Assembly (NCBI RefSeq): GCF_937129435.1
Contig: NZ_CAKZNF010000089.1
Span: 62,001-126,000 of the forward strand
Source: an uncultured Parasphingopyxis sp.
Lineage (GTDB): Bacteria; Pseudomonadota; Alphaproteobacteria; Sphingomonadales; Sphingomonadaceae
Length of the DNA stretch: 64,000 bases
Direction of reading: 5' to 3'
Shown here piece after piece: positions 37,223-46,713 of this stretch (position 1 is its first letter; every line of letters begins with the position of its first letter). Under the pieces are notes generated by a model that was not told the DNA's origin, made no database searches, and saw only the letters and a list, made by a program, of their open reading frames with translations. A program made the position numbers and the translations under genes.

Positions 37223-38018
37223 CGGACGATTCCCTGGCATCGCGCTCGGCTTTCCAGATCGCGGCGCTGGCCTGCGTCGAAAGCGTCATGTTCAGCGCTT
37301 CGTGGTCTAACGCGGCATCGAACGCGGCGCTCTCCGCGAAGTTGAGATTCTTCTTCATGTAGCGATATCCCATGCGCGGGCCGTCGGCGAGTTTGTGCGC
37401 CACTTTCAGCGTTTCCTCTCGCAGGTCCTCGTCGGAAAAGAGCTTGGTGTAGATGCCCTTCGCGAAGGCCTCTTCGGCCGTCAGCTTTTCCGACAACATG
37501 AAGATTTCGCGCGCAACCCCCGTGCCGAGGATTCGGCTCCAAAACCAGGTCGAGCCGAAATCGCCGCCTGCGCCGATGCGGTCGAACGCTGCGAGGAATG
37601 TCGCCGCCTTGCCAGCAAAACGAAGGTCGCAGGCCCCCGCGATACCGATGCCCGCGCCGGCGACGGGACCATTGACCATGGCGATCGTCGGCTTGGGCAT
37701 CTGGTGGAGCAACCGCGGCGATTCCATATGGCGGCGGAGGCGGGTAAACCCCTGTTCCACCCGGCCGCCCTCTTCGCGGTTGGGCCCACCGCCGCGTTCC
37801 TTGCCGCCTTCCTTCAGGTCTCCGCCGGCACAAAATCCGCGACCGGCACCGGTTATCACGACGCAGCCAATACCGTCGTCGATCGCCACCGCTTCCAGCG
37901 TTTCGCGTAGTTCGGTCATGATCGAATTTTTGAGTGCGTTCAGGCTGTCCGGACGGTTGAGCGTGACGATTGCCACGCCGCCGTCGCGTTCCAGCAAGAC
38001 TTCGCCGGTTTCTGCCAT
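37215..38018 (-). CDS. Enoyl-CoA hydratase/isomerase (crotonase)
   Basis: CVVITGAGRGFCAGGDLKEG; PTIAMVNGPVAGAGIGIAGACDLRFA. Confidence 0.92.
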   Translation of the reverse strand: MAETGEVLLERDGGVAIVTLNRPDSLNALKNSIMTELRETLEAVAIDDGIGCVVITGAGRGFCAGGDLKEGGKERGGGPNREEGGRVEQGFTRLRRHMESPRLLHQMPKPTIAMVNGPVAGAGIGIAGACDLRFAGKAATFLAAFDRIGAGGDFGSTWFWSRILGTGVAREIFMLSEKLTAEEAFAKGIYTKLFSDEDLREETLKVAHKLADGPRMGYRYMKKNLNFAESAAFDAALDHEALNMTLSTQASAAIWKAERDARESSDG

Positions 38019-38051
38019 CGTTCGCTTCTCCTGTTGCCGGGCAAGGCTACC

Positions 38052-39356
38052 CTAGCGTTTAGAGAGTTCCCAGTGGCGCGCCATCATTTCAGCCGCTTCC
38101 TCGGCGAGTTCGCGGGGAACTTCGGGGTACATCGCGATCCCCTTCTTCTTCGGCAGGGCGATCGTGGCATTGGCCTTCACCGTCTCGGTGTCGCGCTGGT
38201 TGGTGAAGCGGACCTCGACATCGACGAGGTTCTGGCCACCTTCTTCGCGCTTGCCCGTAACCTCGCCGGTCACGAACTGGACATCGCCCATATAGTTGAA
38301 CTTGCGGATTTCGTCATGGACATAGGTGATGACGCCATCGTCGCCGGCCCAGTCGTTGAGATAGTGCCAGAGATAATTTTCGCGCATGACGCCATAGTCA
38401 TAGGCCATCGGATTGCCGATCGCCTGCGCCCATACCGGGTCCCAGTGTAGCCGCTGCGCCACATCCGGAACGCCATATTCGTTCTTGATGTAGAAGGCCG
38501 GGATACGCATCCGGTTCTTATAGGCAAGCCGCCCGACCGTGGGCGCGTAGGGCACAAATCCGTAACCGCCGGCGTGGAAGCAAATGACGTCGGTCACCGT
38601 CAACGGCCCCTTGGCCATTTTGCCCAGGCTGTCGCCCACCGTCACATCGTCGAAAAACCGGGGCTCGGCGCCGCGAACCTTCTCGTTCGCATACACCTCG
38701 TCGATCTCTGCAATGGCCGCATCGTCATATTCCGCCGGTTTCAGATCGGCATATTTGCCTTTCTTGGCTGCGGTCTTGCGCTCGGTCAGAACGCGCAGGA
38801 TGCGATAGACCGCGACGACCTCGCCGCGCTGGTTGACCTTGACGTCCTTGCGAACGGTGATCACCGAACGCCCCGAGAATTCGGACTGCTTCACCTCGCA
38901 GGTCTCGTCGCCATTGTAACTGTAGATCGTGTCACCCGGGAAAACGGGACGATAGAAATTCCATTTCGAGCCCGAGACGAAGACATGCACGCCCTTGAAC
39001 AGGCTCTTCTTCAGCGCGCGGATTTCATCGGGGGTCGGGTCGCCCTTCATTGGTGAATTGATCACACCGGTCATCATGCCGGGTGCAATGACGGAACCCC
39101 ATCGCGTGCCCCGCGCATATTCCGGGTCGCAGAAGAGCGGATTGTCGTCGCCGCAACCATGGGCGAAATTGCGGATGTTGTCGGTCGTTGCCGTCTGGAT
39201 ATATTCGCGCGTCTTGGCCGGCTGATAATAGCCGAGAAGCTTGTTCTGCCGTTCGATATCTTCGTCGGTGATCGAATATTCGACCGCCTTTTGCCATTCT
39301 TCGCTTTCGCGAACGTCCTTCTTTTCGGCCGTGGCCGTCCCGCTGTCATCTGCCAT
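38052..39356 (-). CDS. MaoC / FAS1-like dehydratase domain protein
   Basis: FAHGCGDDNPLFCDPEYARGTRWGSVIAPGMM; C-terminal MaoC-like segment. Confidence 0.82.
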   Translation of the reverse strand: MADDSGTATAEKKDVRESEEWQKAVEYSITDEDIERQNKLLGYYQPAKTREYIQTATTDNIRNFAHGCGDDNPLFCDPEYARGTRWGSVIAPGMMTGVINSPMKGDPTPDEIRALKKSLFKGVHVFVSGSKWNFYRPVFPGDTIYSYNGDETCEVKQSEFSGRSVITVRKDVKVNQRGEVVAVYRILRVLTERKTAAKKGKYADLKPAEYDDAAIAEIDEVYANEKVRGAEPRFFDDVTVGDSLGKMAKGPLTVTDVICFHAGGYGFVPYAPTVGRLAYKNRMRIPAFYIKNEYGVPDVAQRLHWDPVWAQAIGNPMAYDYGVMRENYLWHYLNDWAGDDGVITYVHDEIRKFNYMGDVQFVTGEVTGKREEGGQNLVDVEVRFTNQRDTETVKANATIALPKKKGIAMYPEVPRELAEEAAEMMARHWELSKR

Positions 39357-39398
39357 CGCGTGCTCTCCTCGATTCGACCGGCTCGCGGCCTGTCTTCA

Positions 39399-39417
39399 TA
39401 TCTAACTAGGTAACCTA
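39399..39417. promoter_or_regulatory. Operator-like palindrome, site 6 (tatCTAACtagGTAACcta)
   Basis: 43 bp upstream of the MaoC/FAS1-like dehydratase start. Confidence 0.78.
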
Positions 39418-39542
39418 TCTCGGAAAGCGATGCAACGCTGGTTGCGACGTGCATCGACCATGTCGCGTCCATCGAAACGAGAAGGAGAAGAGTGCTGTCT
39501 GCCGCCAAAAAGCTGGCGTAAAACCGCGAGTGGTCGCCTAAG

Positions 39543-40358
39543 TCAGTCGCTGACCGAAAGCGCGTCCCGCAGCGGCATATCGATTGCCCAGACCTTGTTG
39601 GCATTGATGAGGTGCAACCGCCAATGCTGCTCCGCAGCGTCCGCTTCGCCGGCTTCGATAAGGTCGATCAGCTTTTCGAACGAACGGTTGCCGGCCCGGG
39701 AACTCTTTTTTTGTTCGACAGGGTCGCGCGGGCGAAGAGAAAGATTACGAACCTGAAATTGCGCGGCCACGTCCTGAAGAACGCGCGTGAAGAGATGCAG
39801 GGTTTCGTTGCCGCCGACTTCCACCAAAACGCGGTGAAACTCGGCGATGCCCACCATGAATTCGGCATATCTTTCCGCCTCCGCCATTTCGGCCAGCCGC
39901 TGTGCCTCTTCGCGCAAGCGTTTGACGGCAGTCTTGCTCGATTTATTGGCAAGATCGCGGACGACATGCGGTTCGATGGCCAGGCGAGCCTCGTACAGGT
40001 CCGCTACCGTAACCCCTGAGCTCTGGAGGACGAAGCTCGCGTATCGCGATACGCTTTCCACGCGTGGCTCGTGCACGCGTGCGCCGGTCCGCGATCCCCT
40101 GACGACGTTGATCAGGCGTTCGGCCTCGAGAATGCGAAACGCTTCGCGCAGTGTCGGCCGCGAAATTGAAAACGTTTCCATCAACTGAGCTTCGGGCGGA
40201 AGGGAGTCGCCTTCCTTCAGCCTCCCCGCGATAATATCGTGACGGATCTTGTCGGCGATGATTTCCGCGGTCTTCGGCACGCGCAACGGCTTTTCATTGG
40301 GGCGCGGCGCCAGCCGACTGCGCTTCGAGGAGGGATTTCCAGCGTTTGCTTCAGCCAT
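39543..40358 (-). CDS. GntR family regulator, FadR/FCD subfamily
   Basis: IADKIRHDIIAGRLKEGDSLPPEAQLMETFSISRPTLREAFRILEAERLINVVRGSRTGARV wHTH, followed by FCD-like helical domain. Confidence 0.93.
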   Translation of the reverse strand: MAEANAGNPSSKRSRLAPRPNEKPLRVPKTAEIIADKIRHDIIAGRLKEGDSLPPEAQLMETFSISRPTLREAFRILEAERLINVVRGSRTGARVHEPRVESVSRYASFVLQSSGVTVADLYEARLAIEPHVVRDLANKSSKTAVKRLREEAQRLAEMAEAERYAEFMVGIAEFHRVLVEVGGNETLHLFTRVLQDVAAQFQVRNLSLRPRDPVEQKKSSRAGNRSFEKLIDLIEAGEADAAEQHWRLHLINANKVWAIDMPLRDALSVSD

Positions 40359-40426
40359 TGTCTTTATGGATTCCGTCCAGTCTGTGTGCACCAGGGTGCG
40401 CGTTGTTGCCTAACCTACACAGCGGA

Positions 40427-40445
40427 TATATCACCTAGTTAGCTA
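40427..40445. promoter_or_regulatory. Operator-like palindrome, site 7 (tatATCACctaGTTAGcta)
   Basis: Between divergent GntR (start 40358) and crotonase (start 40463) genes; RBS gggagag begins just after the site. Confidence 0.78.
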
Positions 40446-40462
40446 TGTTGGGAGAGAAAGAT

Positions 40463-41263
40463 ATGACCGGCTATGAAACCATCCTATTTGAAAAGTCCGA
40501 TCATGTCGCAACAATAACGATCAATCGCCCCGAAGCAATGAACAGCTTCACGCGAAAAATGATGGACGAATTCGTCGATGCCTGGTCGACAATCCGATTC
40601 GACGACGACATCCATTGCGTGGTTCTCAAGGCGGCGCCGGGCCGTGCCTTCTGCACCGGTGTCGACGTGAAGGCTTCGCGCGAACCGGGCGGCGAAGTCG
40701 TAATCGACGATGTCTGGAACGCCGAGGACCCCGGCAACAAACTTGGACCCAAGGCCAATGACTGCTGGAAACCAATCGTGTGCGCGGTCCACGGCATGGC
40801 CGCAGGAGGGGCGTTTTACTGGCTCAACGAATGCGACATCATCATATGTTCGGAAGATGCAACCTTCTTCGACCCGCATGTCACATATGGAATGACAAGC
40901 GCGCTGGAACCGATCGGCGCAACGTATAAGATGCCGCTCGGCGATGTGCTTCGCATGGTGTTGCTGGGCAATGACGAGCGGATTTCGGCGGAAACGGCCA
41001 AACGCATCGGCCTGGTCAGCGAGGTGCTGCCGCTCGATCAGCTCTATGATCGCGCTCAGGAACTGGCCGGGATGATCGCCGCCAAGCCGACAGCGGCGAC
41101 GCAGGGCTCGTTGAAAGCGATCTGGCAATCGCTCGATATGCCGCGAAGCGTGGCGCTTGCGACGGGGCTGAAATATTGCCAGCTCGGGAACCCCGTCGGC
41201 ACTGCGCAGGTAGACCGCGCGGCGTTGATGGCGGACAAGGCGAAGAATTTCGAGACTCGTTGA
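40463..41263 (+). CDS. Enoyl-CoA hydratase/isomerase
   Basis: VATITINRPEAMNSF; LKAAPGRAFCTGVDVKAS; VHGMAAGGAFYWLNECDIIICS. Confidence 0.9.
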   Translation: MTGYETILFEKSDHVATITINRPEAMNSFTRKMMDEFVDAWSTIRFDDDIHCVVLKAAPGRAFCTGVDVKASREPGGEVVIDDVWNAEDPGNKLGPKANDCWKPIVCAVHGMAAGGAFYWLNECDIIICSEDATFFDPHVTYGMTSALEPIGATYKMPLGDVLRMVLLGNDERISAETAKRIGLVSEVLPLDQLYDRAQELAGMIAAKPTAATQGSLKAIWQSLDMPRSVALATGLKYCQLGNPVGTAQVDRAALMADKAKNFETR

Positions 41264-41309
41264 ACGACACCCGGTTTAAATGTCGATCCATTTAGTATGC
41301 CGCGTCCGG

Positions 41310-42116
41310 TCAGGAATTCTCGACAGGAATGCCGAGCTCCGCCAAGGCCTGCATGCCTGCCTGCGTAGCGGCTGCAAAATTCTCGGCGGTGTTCGGAACC
41401 GCCAGAATGTCTCCAAGGGCAACGTTGTACTGGTGGATCGTATCATGATAGGGAAGCTCAGCCATGATTTCGAACCAGCGGTTAATCTTCTCGAAGCCTT
41501 CGAAATCGAAAAGTCCCGCCCAGCGCAACTGAGCGAGTTCGGAATAGCACGCGATGTCCGCGATCGTCGGTCGATTGCCGACAAGGAAAACGTCGCCATC
41601 GCTAAAATAGCTTTTCTCTATGACTCGCGAGATCAACGCCGCTGTCCTGCGGCCGTTGGTCAGCATTTCAGGATCGGCCAGCGCCGCTAGCAGCATGGTG
41701 CGTTGCATGGGGTCCATCACAGAGTCATTGGCTTCGTCGCGGGCCATTTTGGTTTCCAAGCCCTCGCGAAATGCAACGGTGACGTGCGGAGCCATCAATT
41801 TCATCGTCGCGCTCCGGCTCAGCGAATGGTGCATGTGCAGATATTGATGGACCCGGGCTCTGGCCTCGACCGTCTTTGGCAGCATATCGTCGCCACCGTA
41901 CTTCTCGCACAGATAGATCATGATCGCCGCCATCTCGAAAAGAGCGAATTCGCCGTCCTCGAGCACGGGAACTTGTTTGCGTGGATTGAGAGACTCAAGT
42001 GGTGCGGTGTTCAGGTAATCAGGAGGAACGATCCGGAATGGGATAGCTTTGAGCAGGCACGTCCAGAACACTGCGCGCGATGGCTGGCTTGCCGGTCCCC
42101 CGTGTACGATTATCAT
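41310..42116 (-). CDS. Glutathione S-transferase family protein
   Basis: Thioredoxin-fold N-terminus with LNPRKQVPVLEDGEFALFEMAAIMIYLCEKY; C-terminal GNRPTIADIACYSEL. Confidence 0.9.
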   Translation of the reverse strand: MIIVHGGPASQPSRAVFWTCLLKAIPFRIVPPDYLNTAPLESLNPRKQVPVLEDGEFALFEMAAIMIYLCEKYGGDDMLPKTVEARARVHQYLHMHHSLSRSATMKLMAPHVTVAFREGLETKMARDEANDSVMDPMQRTMLLAALADPEMLTNGRRTAALISRVIEKSYFSDGDVFLVGNRPTIADIACYSELAQLRWAGLFDFEGFEKINRWFEIMAELPYHDTIHQYNVALGDILAVPNTAENFAAATQAGMQALAELGIPVENS

Positions 42117-42119
42117 CCT

Positions 42120-42905
42120 TCACCTCTTCCTGGATCTATCGAAAAAAGCCTTGATGGCATTGCGGACTTCCGGCGATCTGAGGCGATCGGCTAAGTCCCC
42201 GGCTTCCCGGCTCAGAGCTTCGTCGAAACTCATTGCGAAAGAGGAATTCAAGCTGCGCTTCATCGCGCCTATCGACGCCGTCGAGCGCTCCGCGAGCCGA
42301 TTCGCCCAGCGGCCCACTGTTTCGTCGAAATTATCAACGGGAACCACAATGTTGACGAGACCTATCGCCTGCGCCTGCTCGGCGTCGACCCAATCGCCGT
42401 AAAAGGCGAGTTCTTTCGCCTTTTGGAGCCCGACAAGGCGCGGAAGCAGCCATGTGCCCCCCGAATCCATAGTCAATCCGTGCTGAATGAAAATTTCGCA
42501 GAAACGCGCTCTTTCACTCGCAATAACCAGATCGCAGCCGAAAGCGATATTGGCGCCAGCTCCAGCAGCGATCCCGTCAACCGCCGCGATGACGGGTTTT
42601 GGGCAATGATGAATAGCCGAGCAGAGCGCAGTAACGGTCTTTTCCGTACGATCGATGAGCGTGTCGCGAGGTGGCGGCTCACCCGCCCCCGCCTGCGCCC
42701 CGGAAATATCGCCGCCAGCACAGAAAACCCCGTCACTGCCTGCCAAGACCAGCACATGATCATCCGGGTTCTCACCAAACTCGGTTAGCAGCCGGGCAAG
42801 CGTTTCCCACATGGGTAGCGTCAGCGCATTCTTCGAATGCAGTCGATCGATCGTCACATGCAAGACGCGATCGCGTCTCTCTACAAGTATCTCGGGGCTG
42901 CCCAT
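42120..42905 (-). CDS. Enoyl-CoA hydratase/isomerase
   Basis: HVLVLAGSDGVFCAGGDISG; PVIAAVDGIAAGAGANIAFGCDLVIAS. Confidence 0.92.
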   Translation of the reverse strand: MGSPEILVERRDRVLHVTIDRLHSKNALTLPMWETLARLLTEFGENPDDHVLVLAGSDGVFCAGGDISGAQAGAGEPPPRDTLIDRTEKTVTALCSAIHHCPKPVIAAVDGIAAGAGANIAFGCDLVIASERARFCEIFIQHGLTMDSGGTWLLPRLVGLQKAKELAFYGDWVDAEQAQAIGLVNIVVPVDNFDETVGRWANRLAERSTASIGAMKRSLNSSFAMSFDEALSREAGDLADRLRSPEVRNAIKAFFDRSRKR

Positions 42906-42954
42906 ACCACAACCTCCTATCTTCCTTATCGCAGACGGAAATCTTGAGGCAACA

Positions 42955-44118
42955 TTACATTCCGCGCGCGATCAGCATCTTCATGATCTCGTTGGAGCCG
43001 CCGAAGATGCGGGTAATGCGGCTGTCGCGGAACATCTTCGCGATCGGATACTCGTTGATATAGCCCCAGCCCCCATGGAACTGCAGGCATTTGTCGACGA
43101 CCTCGCCCTGGAGTTCGGTGCACCAATATTTCGCTGCCGCAGCGGTGTTGGGATCAAGCTCTCCCTTCAGGTGACGCGCGATGCAATCGTTGACGAACAC
43201 CTTGGCCGCCATGCTCTTGGCTTTCAGGTCGGCGAGAACGAACTGGGTGTTCTGGAAATCCCAGACGGTCTTGCCGAACGCCTTGCGCTGTTTGACGTAT
43301 TCGATCGTCGTGGCGAGCGCGCGTTCGATCGTGCCGACGGCCCCCATCGCGATCAACAGGCGCTCCTGCCCGAGCTCGCCCATCAGCTGATAGAAGCCCC
43401 GCCCCTCTTCGCCGCCGAGAACGTTCTCCGCAGGCACGAAGACATCGTCGAAAAAAAGCTCCGACGTGTCCGAACTGTCGAGGCCGATCTTGTCGAGCTT
43501 CTTGCCGCGCTGGAAACCGTCAGCGCCTTCGGTCTCGAGGCAGATGAGCGAGATGCCCTTGGCGCCTTCCTTCGGATCGGTCTTGGCGACGACGATGATG
43601 AAATCGGCGACCTGCCCGTTCGAGATGAATGTTTTCGATCCGTTGAGGCGATAGCCGTTTCCATCCTTGAGCGCCGTCGTCGACACCGACTGGAGATCAC
43701 TGCCTGCCCCCGGCTCGCTCATCGCGATCGCGGTGACCAGTTCGCCCGACACCATCTTGGACAGCCACTTCTTCTTCTGCTCCTCGGTCCCGTGCCGCAC
43801 GATATAGGGAACGCAGATGACGTTATGGAGCGATGCATTGAACCCCGTCGCGCCGTGCGCTCCAGTCTGGTTGACCACCACCATATCGTGCCGGAAGTCG
43901 CCGCCATGCCCGCCATATTCTTCGGGCACCGACACGCCGAGCAGCCCCGCCTGGCCGGCCTCGTTCCAGAATTCGCGCTCGCACTGTCCGTCCTCTTCCC
44001 ATTGCTTGATGCGCTTCTCCGGCGCGTGCTGATCGAAGAATTTGCCCACTGCATCGTTGAAGATCGCAATCTCCTCGTCTTGCATGAATTCGGGATCGGG
44101 TATGCCGAGAGCGTTCAT
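42955..44118 (-). CDS. Acyl-CoA dehydrogenase
   Basis: AIAMSEPGAGSDLQSVSTTAL; YRLNGSKTFISNGQ; QFHGGWGYINEYPIAKMFRDSRITRIFGGSNEIMK. Confidence 0.95.
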   Translation of the reverse strand: MNALGIPDPEFMQDEEIAIFNDAVGKFFDQHAPEKRIKQWEEDGQCEREFWNEAGQAGLLGVSVPEEYGGHGGDFRHDMVVVNQTGAHGATGFNASLHNVICVPYIVRHGTEEQKKKWLSKMVSGELVTAIAMSEPGAGSDLQSVSTTALKDGNGYRLNGSKTFISNGQVADFIIVVAKTDPKEGAKGISLICLETEGADGFQRGKKLDKIGLDSSDTSELFFDDVFVPAENVLGGEEGRGFYQLMGELGQERLLIAMGAVGTIERALATTIEYVKQRKAFGKTVWDFQNTQFVLADLKAKSMAAKVFVNDCIARHLKGELDPNTAAAAKYWCTELQGEVVDKCLQFHGGWGYINEYPIAKMFRDSRITRIFGGSNEIMKMLIARGM

Positions 44119-44179
44119 CGGAAGCTTCCTTTGCGTTGCCTTGTGGTGCCAGACCAACAGGCCGGGGGCTTTGCCTTCA

Positions 44180-44198
44180 TATATTACTCAGTTATCTA
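44180..44198. promoter_or_regulatory. Operator-like palindrome, site 8 (tatATTACtcaGTTATcta)
   Basis: Between divergent ACAD (start 44118) and acyl-CoA ligase (start 44295). Confidence 0.8.
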
Positions 44199-44294
44199 TG
44201 TCGAAATGGCGGCCCAGCGCAACCGTGGTCATCTGGGCTCGGAAGACTCTAAATATGCCACAGAGAAACTGCGATCGGCGAAGAGGATTGGCGC

Positions 44295-45836
44295 ATGCAT
44301 CCGAGAAATCACCTAGACCGCCACCGCGATGATCCTGCGGTCGTCATGGCGGGGAGCAACGAGACGCTGACCTATGGCGAACTCGAAACCCGCGCCAATC
44401 GCGGTGCTCATCTGTTGCGGTCCTGCGGCTTGAAGCGCGGTGACGTTATCGCGCTCATGATCGAGAACCGGCCGGAATTCTTCATCGTATATTGGGCGGC
44501 GCAGCGCTGCGGGCTTTTCATCACGCCGATCTCCACCCGCCTGACGCCCGGCGAGGCCGCCTATATCGTTAACGACAGCGGCGCCCGGGTTGCGATTCTG
44601 TCGGCAGGTGTCGGCACAGCCGCATCCGATCTCGTCGCCCGGCGCGAGGAATTGGTGCCCGGCGTTCACGCAATATTCGGGCTGTCCGGTCTCGCCGGCG
44701 CCGATGATTGGGACGAACGCTGCGCCGCCGAGCCCGACACACCGATCGGCGATGAAAGCCCGGGTTTTCACATGGTCTATTCCTCGGGCACGACGGGCAA
44801 GCCCAAAGGTGTCAGAATCGCGCTGCCCGAAGGGGCGGTTGACGCCGAGCCACCCTTCGCCCCCGTCGTCGCGAAAACCTATGGCGTCGACCAAGACACC
44901 GTCTACCTGTCGCCCGCGCCGCTCTACCACACCGCCCCGCTCATGTATTCGACCACGGTCCAGCGTATGGGCGGAACGGTGATTGTCATGGAGAAATTCG
45001 ATGCCGAGGGTTTCCTGGCGGCCGTCGAGAAATTCGGCGTCACTTTTTCCCAGCTCGTTCCGACGATGTTCATCCGGATGCTGAAGCTGCCGGAAGAGGT
45101 CCGGGCGCGCTACGATTTGTCCTCTTTGCGGCATATCGTCCACGCGGCGGCGCCCTGCCCCGTCCCGGTAAAGCGGCAGATGCTCGAATGGCTGGGTCCG
45201 ATCATCTACGAATATTATGGCGGCAGCGAAGGCGGTGGATCGACTTTCATCACGCCGGAGGAATGGCTGGCGCATCCGGGATCGGTCGGGCGCACACGGA
45301 CCGGACAGATTCATATCTGCGACAATGAAGGCAACGAGCTGCCGACGGGGGAAATCGGAACGATCTATTTCAGCGGCGGCAACCGGTTCGAATATCTGAA
45401 CGATCCCGACAAGACCAAGGGCGCACGTCATGCCGATCATGAAGGCTGGTCGACGATCGGCGATATCGGACGCGTCGACAAGGACGGCTATCTCTACCTC
45501 ACGGACCGCAAGAGCTTCATGATCATTTCGGGCGGGGTGAATATCTATCCGCAGGAGATCGAGGACACGCTGACCCTCCATCCCAAAGTCGCGGACGTCG
45601 CCGTATTCGGTATCCCGAACGAGGATTTCGGGGAAGAGGTGAAGGCCGTCGTGCAGCCGGAGCATTGGCCGGATGCCGGTCATAAGCTGGCCGAGGAGCT
45701 TGATGCTTATTGCCGCGAGCACCTGTCCGCGATCAAATGCCCGCGCAGCATCGATTTCCGGAAATCGCTGCCGCGCCATGATACCGGCAAGCTCTACAAG
45801 CAGAAACTTCGCGACGATTATCTCGCCAAAGCCTGA
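44295..45836 (+). CDS. AMP-dependent acyl-CoA synthetase/ligase
   Basis: HMVYSSGTTGKPKGVRI, YEYYGGSEGGG, DIGRVDKDGYLYLTDRKSFMIISGGVNIYPQEIED. Confidence 0.96.
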   Translation: MHPRNHLDRHRDDPAVVMAGSNETLTYGELETRANRGAHLLRSCGLKRGDVIALMIENRPEFFIVYWAAQRCGLFITPISTRLTPGEAAYIVNDSGARVAILSAGVGTAASDLVARREELVPGVHAIFGLSGLAGADDWDERCAAEPDTPIGDESPGFHMVYSSGTTGKPKGVRIALPEGAVDAEPPFAPVVAKTYGVDQDTVYLSPAPLYHTAPLMYSTTVQRMGGTVIVMEKFDAEGFLAAVEKFGVTFSQLVPTMFIRMLKLPEEVRARYDLSSLRHIVHAAAPCPVPVKRQMLEWLGPIIYEYYGGSEGGGSTFITPEEWLAHPGSVGRTRTGQIHICDNEGNELPTGEIGTIYFSGGNRFEYLNDPDKTKGARHADHEGWSTIGDIGRVDKDGYLYLTDRKSFMIISGGVNIYPQEIEDTLTLHPKVADVAVFGIPNEDFGEEVKAVVQPEHWPDAGHKLAEELDAYCREHLSAIKCPRSIDFRKSLPRHDTGKLYKQKLRDDYLAKA

Positions 45837-45842
45837 TCGGCG

Positions 45843-46709
45843 CTAGAGCAGGTCGGCGGTTTCGACGGGCGCGACGAACTGCAGCAAGTGCGCGCGCTTC
45901 AGCGGCAGATGCGGTTGGGCTTCGTCGGTCATGCCGATGCCGCCATGGACCTGGATATTGGCCCGGCCGTTTTCGAGTGCGGCCTGATCGGCAAGTCGCT
46001 TCGCCGCCGCGACATAGAAGGCCGTGTCTGCGTCGCCCGCGTCGAGCGCACAAGCGGCATAGTAGAGCTGAGAACGGGCAACTTGCGAGCGGACGGCCAT
46101 ATCGGCGCAAATGTGCTTGATCGCCTGGAAGCTGCCGATCGGTTTGCCGAACTGTTCGCGAACCTTGGCATATTCGGTCGCCATATCGCCCGCCGCCTCC
46201 GCACAGCCTACGCCATAGGCAGCGGCGAGCAGCCGGAAATGCAAGGCGGCCAAAGGCTCGTCGATCAGTGAGGGCGACGGCATCTCATCGAGCCGCACTT
46301 GCAGCGTGGAGAGGTCGAGGCCGTGCGTCGCGCTTTCCGCCGCAAATTCTATCAGGCCCGCCTTGCCGTCGAACAGGCCGAGCGCGCTGGTCGTGCCTAC
46401 GGTATCGAGGACATGGCCACGCAGAGCGACCGCCACCTTGTCCAACAAGCCGGTCCAGCGCGCCGCCACCGCCGTCGACAACGCGGCAACCGGCGCGAGG
46501 AAACGGCCGAGTTCGGCGAAGATCAGCGCCTCGGTCGCATGGTCGAGCCCCATCTCGGGCCTCGTCATTTCGAGCCAGCCCATCTCCTTCATGCCGGACC
46601 AGAGCGTCGGTGCGCGGTTGCGCGCTTCGGCGAGCGGCATGTTGCCCTCGAGCCATGCAATCGTGGCGAAGCGCAGCGCCTCCTGTTCGTCGTTGGGAGT
46701 AAGGTCCAT
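45843..46709 (-). CDS. Acyl-CoA dehydrogenase family protein (short, small-subunit type)
   Basis: EYAKVREQFGKPIGSFQAIKHICADMAVRSQVARSQLYYAA; NIQVHGGIGMTDEAQPHLPLKRA. Confidence 0.87.
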   Translation of the reverse strand: MDLTPNDEQEALRFATIAWLEGNMPLAEARNRAPTLWSGMKEMGWLEMTRPEMGLDHATEALIFAELGRFLAPVAALSTAVAARWTGLLDKVAVALRGHVLDTVGTTSALGLFDGKAGLIEFAAESATHGLDLSTLQVRLDEMPSPSLIDEPLAALHFRLLAAAYGVGCAEAAGDMATEYAKVREQFGKPIGSFQAIKHICADMAVRSQVARSQLYYAACALDAGDADTAFYVAAAKRLADQAALENGRANIQVHGGIGMTDEAQPHLPLKRAHLLQFVAPVETADLL

Positions 46710-46713
46710 CGGC

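Noticed and set aside
39700-39720. T-rich stretch ctctttttttgttc suggesting a terminator
   Set aside because: Lies inside the GntR coding region and encodes part of that protein; no adjoining stable stem.
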